A stretch of DNA of 20,008 nt from assembly GCA_945910925.1 (NCBI GenBank), contig CAMDZX010000019.1:1-20008 (forward strand), read 5' to 3'. Shown here in pieces: positions 7,534 to 13,603 of the stretch (positions within the stretch are counted from its first letter, which is position 1; each line of letters opens with the position of its first letter). This DNA is from an uncultured bacterium (lineage in GTDB: Bacteria > Cyanobacteriota > Vampirovibrionia > Gastranaerophilales > Gastranaerophilaceae). A program made the translations under genes and the position numbers. Under the pieces are notes generated by a model. That model did not search any database, was not told where the DNA came from, and saw only the letters and a list, made by a program, of their open reading frames with translations.

Positions 7534-8514
7534 ATGGCGGTTGATAATAATGTATCAATAAATAATAGTTCAATTTTGCAGCAACATAATAATACTATTA
7601 GACAAAGGCAATACAAAATTAATCCTAATGTAGTTGATAAAACTCCGAATAAAGATACAGTACAGTTAAGTACTGCTCAAAAAGCAGGTATAGGTGCAGG
7701 TGTAGCATTAGCTACTGCAGGTATAATTGCTGCAGTATTGACAAGAAAAACGGATTATATTGCAAAAGCTCAAAAAACTTTTCAAGAAACATTCATGCGC
7801 AGTAATATCTCACGTGAAGAAACGATAAAAATGTTGAATGAGTACAAAGATATAAAAAATATAGAAAATATTGATGATTATATTACTGCTTTATTTAATA
7901 ATGCAAAAAAGAATTATGGACTTGAACATCTGAATTTTTCTTGGAAAAAAGTAGATGCAAAGGAACTTCCATCAAACAGTATAGCGGGTTCAATGGATGC
8001 GAAAGGAACTTTGTTAATTAACAAAAATAAAAAATTAAATCGTGATGAATTGTTTAATGTAATTTTTCACGAGTTTCGTCATGCTAAACAAAATGAAATG
8101 ATGTGTTCTACAGATGCCATAAAATACTCAAGAGGTCTTCTTGGCAGAGAAGAGACTTCAGTTCCAATTTTGAGAAATCAATATAAAGATTTTTTAGAAT
8201 CAACAAAAAATATACTAAAAAGGCAAGGAGCTAATTTATCTGAAAAACAGTTAGATGAAGTAGCAATGCGTGTTCTCATAGGCAAATTAGTCCCGGGTAT
8301 GAAATCACAGGTTGTTGATGGTTTGGGATACGGAAAGTCCGTAGTTCCTGATGAGTATAAAGATTATGTCGCAAAATGTTTTGAAGGACATAGAAAGTAT
8401 ACAACTAGTAATTTAATTAAATATTATTTTAATTTTTTGGAAAGAGATGCAAGAAAAGCCGGAGAAGGGATGAAAAAACTTCTAAAATCAATTCCGGATG
8501 TGCTCGGAGAATAG
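7534..8514 (+). CDS. Membrane-anchored HExxH metallopeptidase-like protein
   Basis: A 326-residue protein with a polar Asn/Gln-rich N-terminus (1-45) and one Gly/Ala-rich membrane segment (about 51-69, AGIGAGVALATAGIIAAVL). A soluble domain of about 250 residues follows. The zinc-protease signature HEFRH is at 179-183, preceded by LFNVIF as in a typical metallopeptidase active-site helix. A candidate third ligand is E303 in LERDARKAGEGM, which resembles the ExxAxxxG helix of other gluzincin-like enzymes. The family itself is not recognised. The ATG at 7534 is chosen because AGGAG lies 8 nt upstream; an in-frame ATG at 7504 falls in the loop of the leader hairpin. The promoter, leader and membrane segment resemble those of the gene at 9418. 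Probable role: proteolysis at the envelope, with expression gated by the leader RNA (inference). Confidence 0.75.
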   Translation: MAVDNNVSINNSSILQQHNNTIRQRQYKINPNVVDKTPNKDTVQLSTAQKAGIGAGVALATAGIIAAVLTRKTDYIAKAQKTFQETFMRSNISREETIKMLNEYKDIKNIENIDDYITALFNNAKKNYGLEHLNFSWKKVDAKELPSNSIAGSMDAKGTLLINKNKKLNRDELFNVIFHEFRHAKQNEMMCSTDAIKYSRGLLGREETSVPILRNQYKDFLESTKNILKRQGANLSEKQLDEVAMRVLIGKLVPGMKSQVVDGLGYGKSVVPDEYKDYVAKCFEGHRKYTTSNLIKYYFNFLERDARKAGEGMKKLLKSIPDVLGE

Positions 8515-8562
8515 TTTTAACAGTATTGCAATAATACAAAATATATAGAAAGGAAATTAGTT

Positions 8563-8934
8563 ATGGGAATTAGTGGAATTAAATCATTTTTTAGTGCGAC
8601 AAAGCCGATAGGCAAGCCTGTTGTGACACAATGCGGTACAAGGATTACAAAATGGGAAAAGGGCGGTGACACTTTTAAAAGAGTAGTTTTTGGTGAAGGT
8701 AACAAAACTGCTCAAAAAATGGGTTTTAAAGAATTTGTACTAAAAATTGCAAAAGATGGTAAAAAAACTTTTGAAGGTATTATACAGAATAGTAAAGGGG
8801 AAACTATTAAATTCGATTCTCCGCATTGGTTAGGTAAGTTTAAAAAATCCAACTATTCAGCAGATAAGGCTTATACAAGACTTGCATTAGATAACTATTT
8901 TGATAAGGCAATTAGTAAAGGTAGATTTTTCTAA
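8563..8934 (+). CDS. Small basic hypothetical protein
   Basis: A 123-residue, Lys-rich protein with no signal peptide or membrane segment, not recognised. It begins MGISGIKSFFSATKPIGKPV, has one cysteine (QCGTRITKW) and a central part with alternating strands (TFKRVVFGEG, TFEGIIQNSKGETIKF). The end is probably helical (YSADKAYTRLALDNYFDKAI). AAGGA lies 8 nt before the ATG. It starts 48 bp after the metallopeptidase stop with no terminator between, and a strong terminator follows it, so the two genes are very likely co-transcribed. It might be a substrate, partner or inhibitor of the peptidase, but nothing in the sequence decides this. Confidence 0.7.
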   Translation: MGISGIKSFFSATKPIGKPVVTQCGTRITKWEKGGDTFKRVVFGEGNKTAQKMGFKEFVLKIAKDGKKTFEGIIQNSKGETIKFDSPHWLGKFKKSNYSADKAYTRLALDNYFDKAISKGRFF

Positions 8935-8991
8935 TGTATATTACGGCATATGCAGGTAAAATTTTTACAAGTACGTAAGCCATATGAGTCC

Positions 8992-9021
8992 CGGTGCAAT
9001 TTTTTGCACCGTTTTAATTTT
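8992..9021 (+). terminator. Intrinsic terminator after the metallopeptidase operon
   Basis: A perfect 8-bp stem, CGGTGCAA (8992-8999) and TTGCACCG (9004-9011), with a TTTT loop is followed by TTTTAATTTT. Confidence 0.85.
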
Positions 9022-9025
9022 CTTT

Positions 9026-9154
9026 CTGTCATTCCGAACTTGTTTCGGAATCTTAGCAATGTGGTATTAAAAATAAAACTTAGAAATGTTGAAAGTCAGT
9101 TTGCCACGATTGACAGATGCTGAAAGGGGTAAATGTATAAAGTTCAGCATGATG
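9026..9154. repeat. Decayed palindromic repeat (REP/MITE-like)
   Basis: The left end has the inverted repeat ATTCCGAA (9031-9038) / TTCGGAAT (9044-9051). The right end has ATGCTGAA (9117-9124) / TTCAGCAT (9143-9150), the latter with an enlarged 18-nt loop. The outer motifs TGTCATTCC and AGCATGATG are inverted relative to each other. The pattern resembles short palindromic elements scattered in many bacterial genomes; no transposase is present. The rest of the gap (9155-9260) is non-coding and includes a short tandem, GTAACATA twice near 9217-9232. Confidence 0.55.
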
Positions 9155-9261
9155 AGGGGAGTGAGATACTGCAAGGGCTGAATGGGGAAATTTGACTAAA
9201 TCACTCATTCACTTCGTAACATAGTAACATAGTCACATTTTGGTGCTATTGGTTGTAATAT

Positions 9262-9272
9262 TGTAACAAAAT
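9262..9272 (+). promoter_or_regulatory. TGTAACAAAAT box, copy 2
   Basis: Identical to copy 1 and at the same distance, 22 bp from the start of the box to the start of TTTAAA. Confidence 0.45.
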
Positions 9273-9283
9273 ATTAAGTCAAA

Positions 9284-9311
9284 TTTAAAATGGCTGAAAT
9301 CTTGTTATAAT
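9284..9311 (+). promoter_or_regulatory. Promoter of the membrane protein gene at 9418
   Basis: TTTAAA (9284-9289), 16 bp, then TG-T-TATAAT (TATAAT 9306-9311), with the same GCCC discriminator as copy A. Predicted start near 9318; leader about 100 nt. Confidence 0.6.
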
Positions 9312-9365
9312 GCCCTATATGATATGATATGATGTGATGGGGCGGGGTGGGGCAAATTTATATAA

Positions 9366-9407
9366 TTTCTTGTTTTAATACATGTATAGGGAATTAAAAT
9401 ATAGAAA
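9366..9407 (+). promoter_or_regulatory. Leader hairpin overlapping the ribosome-binding site, copy B
   Basis: TTTCTTGTTTTAAT (9366-9379) pairs with ATTAAAATATAGAAA (9393-9407): 14 pairs, one G-U at the same level as in copy A, and one bulged T. The loop is again 13 nt with ACATGT and GGGA. The right arm takes in the first part of the AAAGG ribosome-binding site for the ATG at 9418. Confidence 0.6.
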
Positions 9408-9417
9408 GGCGGTATGT

Positions 9418-9993
9418 ATGTCAGTATCGGGAGTAAGTAATTTCAATTCAGGTGTTAATTTTCAAGCTAATAGACAATCAAAATCCGTTTCAGAACCTGT
9501 GCAAACAGATAAAAAAATGAGTACGGGAATGAAAATCGGGATTGGAGCAGCTGCTGTTGCCACTTCTGTTATTGCAGGTATTGCAATTAAAAATAAGGCT
9601 GCCGCTAAAAAGGCTCTTCAAGCTTTAGAAAAAAGAGCAGAAAATTTAGGTTTAACTCCTGAAACGTTAAAAAATCTTGAAAGAGGACAGTTTAAAGTCG
9701 AAAAATGTGGCAAAATGGGAATGAGTGACGTATTATCCAGAATTGATGATGTTACCGAGAAGAGTTCTTCTAAGCTAGAGGAAGTCCGCTTGGTATCTCC
9801 GAAGATGGTGAAAGAATCATATAAGTTGAAGGATGTTCCGGAAAACTCTTTTGCAATGGTGTATAAATTTGATAATGGTGAATGTCGTTTTTCATATTTA
9901 GTTCATGATGGTATGGATGAATCACTTGCAGAGGTCGTATCTCCTAACTGGGAAAAAGATCGTATAGTTATGATTCCTATTGAATACAAGTAA
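9418..9993 (+). CDS. Membrane-anchored hypothetical protein
   Basis: A 191-residue protein of unknown family. The N-terminus (MSVSGVSNFNSGVNFQANRQ) contains an 'NFQ' motif reminiscent of GIHFGSKN in the protein at 1077. One membrane segment (about 40-57, IGIGAAAVATSVIAGIAI) is flanked by lysines and followed by a Lys/Ala-rich helix. The C-terminal domain is mixed (FAMVYKFDNGECRFSYL) and ends in DRIVMIPIEYK. STGMKIGIGA aligns with STAQKAGIGA of the metallopeptidase, and the two genes share promoter and leader, so the 5' half looks like a common module with unrelated C-terminal domains. The start at 9418 has AAAGG about 8 nt upstream. An out-of-frame ATG at 9414 and an in-frame one at 9382, inside the hairpin loop, are rejected. 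The gene appears monocistronic. Confidence 0.72.
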   Translation: MSVSGVSNFNSGVNFQANRQSKSVSEPVQTDKKMSTGMKIGIGAAAVATSVIAGIAIKNKAAAKKALQALEKRAENLGLTPETLKNLERGQFKVEKCGKMGMSDVLSRIDDVTEKSSSKLEEVRLVSPKMVKESYKLKDVPENSFAMVYKFDNGECRFSYLVHDGMDESLAEVVSPNWEKDRIVMIPIEYK

Positions 9994-10005
9994 TGTAGAT
10001 ACAAG

Positions 10006-10040
10006 GGTAGACTTTAGTCTACCTCTACCGTAAATTTTTT
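10006..10040 (+). terminator. Intrinsic terminator after the gene at 9418
   Basis: A perfect stem GGTAGACT (10006-10013) / AGTCTACC (10016-10023) with a minimal loop is followed within 12 nt by a T-run (TTTTTT, 10035-10040). Confidence 0.6.
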
Positions 10041-10152
10041 GTATGATGTAAAGAAATAATTACTCAATTACTTTTGTTGACTTATTAAATTGTCTGTGTC
10101 TTAATAATATTAGTATGTTATGGCATACCGAAAGATTTTAGGTATTCATAAA

Positions 10153-11058
10153 ATGAGTAATTTAACAGACAAAATTAACGAACTAAAAAAGAAAAAAAAT
10201 GCAGTAATCCTTGCCCATTGTTATCAAAACATTGAAGTTGATGAAGTGGCGGATTTTGTTGGGGATTCGCTTTATCTTAGTCGTATGGCAAAAAATACGG
10301 ATGCTGATATTATAGTATTTGCGGGAGTATCGTTCATGGCGGAAACTGCAAAACTTTTATCACCCGATAAAAAAGTTTTGTTACCAAGACTTGAATCAGG
10401 GTGTTTTATGGCTGATATGATTGATACGGAAAGGCTTAGATTATTCAAGTCACAACATCCGAATATTCCTGCCGTATGTTATGTGAATTCTACCGCAGCG
10501 ATTAAAGCCGAATGCGACATATGTTGTACAAGTTCAAACGCATTGAAGATTGTAAAAAGCTTAAATGTGCCGGAAGTTCTTTTTCTGCCTGATACATACC
10601 TTGGCAAATGGGTGGAATCAAAACTCTCGGGGGTAAAAGTTATTACGTATAACGGTTTTTGTCCGACGCATTTAAGAATTTATCCTGAGGATATTCAAAA
10701 ATCACGTGAACTTTATCCTGATGCAAAAATTCTTGCGCACCCTGAGTGTCATCATAAGGTTTCTGAACTTGCGGATTTCGTTGGCAGTACAAAAGAGATA
10801 ATGGATTACGTGAAAAACTCATTAGAAAAAGAATTTGTTATTGCAACAGAAAAAGGTGTTGTTGACAGGCTTACAAGGGATTATGCGGACAAGAAATTCC
10901 ACCTTATAAAAGACAGTATTGTTTGTAAAAACATGAAATGGAACACTCTTGATGATATTTATAACTCTCTTGTAAACGAAACTCACGAAATAACTCTTGA
11001 TAGCGATGTTTCTGAAAAAGCGATGGAGTGTATTAATAGGATGTTGGAGGTTAAATGA
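10153..11058 (+). CDS. nadA: Quinolinate synthase
   Basis: Condenses iminoaspartate with dihydroxyacetone phosphate to make quinolinate for de novo NAD synthesis, using a [4Fe-4S] cluster. All family landmarks are present: AVILAHCYQ near the N-terminus (normally HYYQ), DFVGDSLYLSR, and three expected cluster cysteines in AECDICCTSSNA, YNGFCPTHLRI and HPECHHKV. The start at 10153 gives 301 residues and matches where homologues begin (short helix then KKKKNAVILAH). It has a weak AGG upstream. An in-frame ATG at 10120 would add 11 residues and lies just after a TAATAT box, so a leaderless longer form is possible. The stop overlaps the mnmA start (ATGA), implying coupling. Neither nadB nor nadC is in the window. 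The oxygen-labile cluster fits an anaerobic life. Confidence 0.95.
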   Translation: MSNLTDKINELKKKKNAVILAHCYQNIEVDEVADFVGDSLYLSRMAKNTDADIIVFAGVSFMAETAKLLSPDKKVLLPRLESGCFMADMIDTERLRLFKSQHPNIPAVCYVNSTAAIKAECDICCTSSNALKIVKSLNVPEVLFLPDTYLGKWVESKLSGVKVITYNGFCPTHLRIYPEDIQKSRELYPDAKILAHPECHHKVSELADFVGSTKEIMDYVKNSLEKEFVIATEKGVVDRLTRDYADKKFHLIKDSIVCKNMKWNTLDDIYNSLVNETHEITLDSDVSEKAMECINRMLEVK

Positions 11059-12113
11059 GAGTACTGGTCGGGATGTCAGGAGGGGTTGATTCCTCTGTTG
11101 CAGCACTTCTTTTAAAACAGGCAGGACACGAGGTTATAGGTGCAACTATGGCAATATGGGGAGATAGAGGAGTTAAGGAGCAGTTGAAAGATAAACTCCC
11201 GCAAAAACATGGTGCCTGTTTTGGTCCTGATGAAAAAGAGGACATTGAAGAAGCACGCAGAATATGCGAACAAATCGGGATTCCTTTCTATGTTTTTGAT
11301 TGTGCATCACAATATGAAGAAATTGTTTTGGATAATTTTAAAAAAGAATATTTGAACGGACATACTCCAAACCCTTGTATATGGTGTAACAGTCTGATTA
11401 AGTTTGATGTTTTACCGCGTATTGCAAAAGCAAACGGGATTGAGTTTGATAAATTTGCAACAGGACATTATGTAAGACTTGAAAACGGGATTTTGAAAAG
11501 AGGATTAGACAAAAAGAAAGACCAGTCCTACTTTTTATACAGATTAAAACCTGAACAGATTGAGAATATTTTGTTACCGCTCGGTGGATACACAAAAGAA
11601 GAAATCAGAAAAATTGCGAAAGATAACGGACTTGATGTAGCAGAAAAACCTGACAGTCAGGATTTTTACAGCGGCGATTATAACGAACTTCTTGGCGTTG
11701 AAGAAAAAATCGGGAATATTGTGGATTTGTCCGGGAATGTACTCGGAACACACAAAGGAATATGGAATTATACAATAGGTCAAAGAAAAGGTATAGGAGT
11801 TTCCGCATCCGAGCCTATGTACGTTCTTGAACTGAGGAAAGACACAAATGAAGTTGTTATAGGTGCAAAAGATAAAACAATGAAGGATTCGTTGGTTGCG
11901 TCAAATATTAACCTTATATCAGGATACTTACCGCAAAGATGTACTGCAAAAATACGCTCTACTCAAGAACCTGTCAGTGTTGTGACGACAAGAGCCGGTG
12001 AAGATATTGCAGTCAAATTTGATGATATGCAAAAATCAATTGCAATCGGGCAATCCGTTGTATTCTATAATGAAGATATTCTTCTGGGCGGCGGAATAAT
12101 CACAAAGGTATAA
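11055..12113 (+). CDS. mnmA: tRNA 2-thiouridylase MnmA, variant active site
   Basis: Makes 2-thiouridine at wobble U34 of Lys, Glu and Gln tRNAs, using ATP and a sulfur relay. The PP-loop SGGVDSSVAALL (8-19) binds ATP. NPCIWCNSLIKFD (106-118) holds the first catalytic cysteine (C111, with C108 in a CxxC). GHYVRLE and the C-terminal YTIGQRKGIGV are also family signatures. Length (352) is normal. Oddity: the second catalytic cysteine, normally in DSxxICF, is absent; the site reads DSQDFYSGDY (200-209), placing Y205 where Cys is expected. It overlaps nadA by 4 bp and is followed by a 400-bp gap. It is either an MnmA subfamily with different sulfur chemistry or an enzyme using another cysteine. 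Confidence 0.92.
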   Translation: MRVLVGMSGGVDSSVAALLLKQAGHEVIGATMAIWGDRGVKEQLKDKLPQKHGACFGPDEKEDIEEARRICEQIGIPFYVFDCASQYEEIVLDNFKKEYLNGHTPNPCIWCNSLIKFDVLPRIAKANGIEFDKFATGHYVRLENGILKRGLDKKKDQSYFLYRLKPEQIENILLPLGGYTKEEIRKIAKDNGLDVAEKPDSQDFYSGDYNELLGVEEKIGNIVDLSGNVLGTHKGIWNYTIGQRKGIGVSASEPMYVLELRKDTNEVVIGAKDKTMKDSLVASNINLISGYLPQRCTAKIRSTQEPVSVVTTRAGEDIAVKFDDMQKSIAIGQSVVFYNEDILLGGGIITKV

Positions 12114-12196
12114 ATGTACGTCTTATTGGCTATCTAAACGGTTTATGTTGCTCTATCACCCTGTACTATCCAAATTTTAAAATAATTGTTAAGAAA
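12114..12196. other. Spacer after mnmA with no identified feature
   Basis: AT-rich non-coding sequence between the mnmA stop and the flagellin promoter region. I find no hairpin with a T-tract that would end the nadA-mnmA transcript. Confidence 0.5.
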
Positions 12197-12207
12197 TGTA
12201 ACAAAAT
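12197..12207 (+). promoter_or_regulatory. TGTAACAAAAT box, copy 3
   Basis: Same 11-base word, beginning 24 bp before the start of the flagellin -35 element. Confidence 0.45.
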
Positions 12208-12220
12208 TATATCAAAAGTA

Positions 12221-12249
12221 TTTACAAAAATATTTCAATAGTATATGAT
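12221..12249 (+). promoter_or_regulatory. Flagellin promoter
   Basis: TTTACA (12221-12226), 17 bp, TATGAT (12244-12249) is a good housekeeping-sigma promoter. The predicted start near 12256 gives a leader of roughly 264 nt. No sigma-28 (GCCGATAA-type) or sigma-54 (GG/GC) element was found in the gap. Confidence 0.6.
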
Positions 12250-12255
12250 GTTTGT

Positions 12256-12519
12256 GTAAGGAATAAGTAAGAAGATTACAGAGAACAACAACTATTACAA
12301 TTAGGCTTTTTACGCCTGCAACAGTTTACTATTTTTTACAACAATCAAATGCTAAAGGTTAGTGTTTGAACAATCCGACAGACTATCACAATATAAATAA
12401 GATTTAGACTAATAGTTTTTAGTTTAGCCTGACAGTTTGTGTTGGCGGTAGTTTGTTATGACAGCGACAACAACTATATTACAGGAAGTGAATATAATTT
12501 CGAAAGGAGATTGAAAGTT
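12256..12519 (+). promoter_or_regulatory. Long flagellin mRNA leader
   Basis: About 264 nt of untranslated leader if the promoter at 12221 is used. It contains the short hairpin AGGC-TTTTTAC-GCCT near 12304-12318 and further AT-rich pairing potential. An 18-codon reading frame (12458-12514, starting MTATTTILQEV) ends 5 nt before the flagellin ATG and overlaps its Shine-Dalgarno. Such leaders often control translation; the mechanism here is unknown. Confidence 0.4.
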
Positions 12520-13455
12520 ATGGCACTCACAATCAACACAAACATGGCGTCTTTACAGGCACAACATGCATTGACGAATTCAACAAATTCGTTAAACCAG
12601 TCAATTAAAAGAATGACTACCGGTTACAAAATCAATTCTGCAAAAGATGATGCGGCAGGGTTAGCGGTTTCGCAAAAAATGCAAGTAAAATTATCATCTG
12701 TTTCTGTTGCAGAATCAAATGTTCAACTGGGTAGTTCAATGTTAGAAACTATTGAAGGAAATTACAATGTAATTCAAGACCACTTGCAACGTATCAGAGA
12801 TTTGACCGAACAGTCTGCAAACGGAACATATTCTTCAGACTCTCTAAAAGCAATTAAGTCAGAAATCTCTCAAAGACTTGATGAAATCACTCGTGTTGCA
12901 AACAATACAGAATACAATGGCTTATATCTGTTAGATGGAACCTTTGGTGAAGCAGGTAAGAAAGGTTTAGATATTCAGGTAGGTATTAATTCAAGTACAA
13001 ATTCGGTAATCCATCTTGATGGTTCTTTATTTAATTCATTGGAAGCATCTACATTAGTTTATAAAGCAACCGGTATTAAAAACACAGACGGTAAAGCAGT
13101 TACTCCGCCGACTAAACAAGATGCATTTGCGGCAACTTGTGCAGGTTTAGGAACAACAACCGATCTTAAAGGTACAAAAGGCGCAAACCAAATGCTGGCT
13201 GTAATTGACAATGCAATCGCTGATATTACCGAAAGAACAACGCTTCTTGGTGCTACTCAAAACAGATTAGCTTCAGCAGCAGACGCGTTACAAGTTCAGT
13301 CTGATAACTTAACATCATCAATATCTACAGTAAAGGACGCAGATATTGCAGCAGAATCTTCTTCATTCATATCTGCACAAATCTTGCAACAAGCTTCAGC
13401 TTCGTTGTTATCAACAGCAAACCAAACTCCATCAATTGCGTTGAACTTAATCTAG
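12520..13455 (+). CDS. fliC: Flagellin
   Basis: A 311-residue filament protein, exported by the flagellar type III system. It has the conserved D0/D1 N-terminus (MALTINTNMASLQAQHAL, SIKRMTTGYKINSAKDDAAGLAVSQKM), a short variable centre (about 150-230) and the D1/D0 C-terminus (LGATQNRLASAADAL, ending QILQQASASLLSTANQTPSIALNLI split over 287-311). The small variable region makes it a compact flagellin. The D1 segment LQRIRDLTEQSANGT (89-103) matches the region that TLR5 recognises in enterobacterial flagellin. The ATG at 12520 has AAAGGAG 10 nt upstream; a TTG at 12439 is in frame but the extra residues do not belong to a flagellin. It is monocistronic, between its own promoter and a strong terminator. 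No other flagellar gene is in the window. Confidence 0.97.
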   Translation: MALTINTNMASLQAQHALTNSTNSLNQSIKRMTTGYKINSAKDDAAGLAVSQKMQVKLSSVSVAESNVQLGSSMLETIEGNYNVIQDHLQRIRDLTEQSANGTYSSDSLKAIKSEISQRLDEITRVANNTEYNGLYLLDGTFGEAGKKGLDIQVGINSSTNSVIHLDGSLFNSLEASTLVYKATGIKNTDGKAVTPPTKQDAFAATCAGLGTTTDLKGTKGANQMLAVIDNAIADITERTTLLGATQNRLASAADALQVQSDNLTSSISTVKDADIAAESSSFISAQILQQASASLLSTANQTPSIALNLI

Positions 13456-13524
13456 TAGGTATTGAAAAATGATAAAAAGAAATAAAAATATAAAAATCTA
13501 AACTTAGCTGTTGATTGTGATATG

Positions 13525-13566
13525 AAACGGTAAGACTCAAAAAGATTCTTACCGTTTTTTTTATTT
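13525..13566 (+). terminator. Strong intrinsic terminator after flagellin
   Basis: A perfect 11-bp stem, AAACGGTAAGA (13525-13535) and TCTTACCGTTT (13547-13557), with an 11-nt loop, runs into TTTTTTATTTT. Confidence 0.93.
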
Positions 13567-13586
13567 TATTAATTATTTTTGTTTTT

Positions 13587-13597
13587 TATAGTAAAAT
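13587..13597 (+). promoter_or_regulatory. Probable -10 region of the proline/tyrosine operon
   Basis: TATAGT (13587-13592) overlaps TAAAAT (13592-13597). The latter ends 6 bases before the proB ATG, which has no Shine-Dalgarno, so the mRNA may be leaderless or nearly so. The -35 is not clear in this T-rich stretch. Confidence 0.4.
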
Positions 13598-13603
13598 TGT
13601 CAT

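Larger units (their letters stand above)
9261..9360 (+). repeat. Duplicated promoter/leader segment, copy B
   Basis: Counterpart of 7381-7480 at a constant offset of 1880 bp. It carries the same box, promoter, pentanucleotide tract and a G-rich tract (GGGGCGGGGTGGGGC, 9339-9353). The mismatches are concentrated between the upstream box and the -35, with a few in the G-rich tract and after it. Confidence 0.85.

Noticed and set aside
12439..12519. Longer flagellin start at a TTG
   Set aside because: Flagellins begin at M-x-x-x-I-N-T-N; the extra 27 residues are unrelated and the Shine-Dalgarno serves the ATG at 12520.
12114..12519. Sigma-28 or sigma-54 promoter for flagellin
   Set aside because: No GCCGATAA-like -10 with a TAAA -35, and no TGGCAC-N5-TTGC pattern, could be found in the gap.
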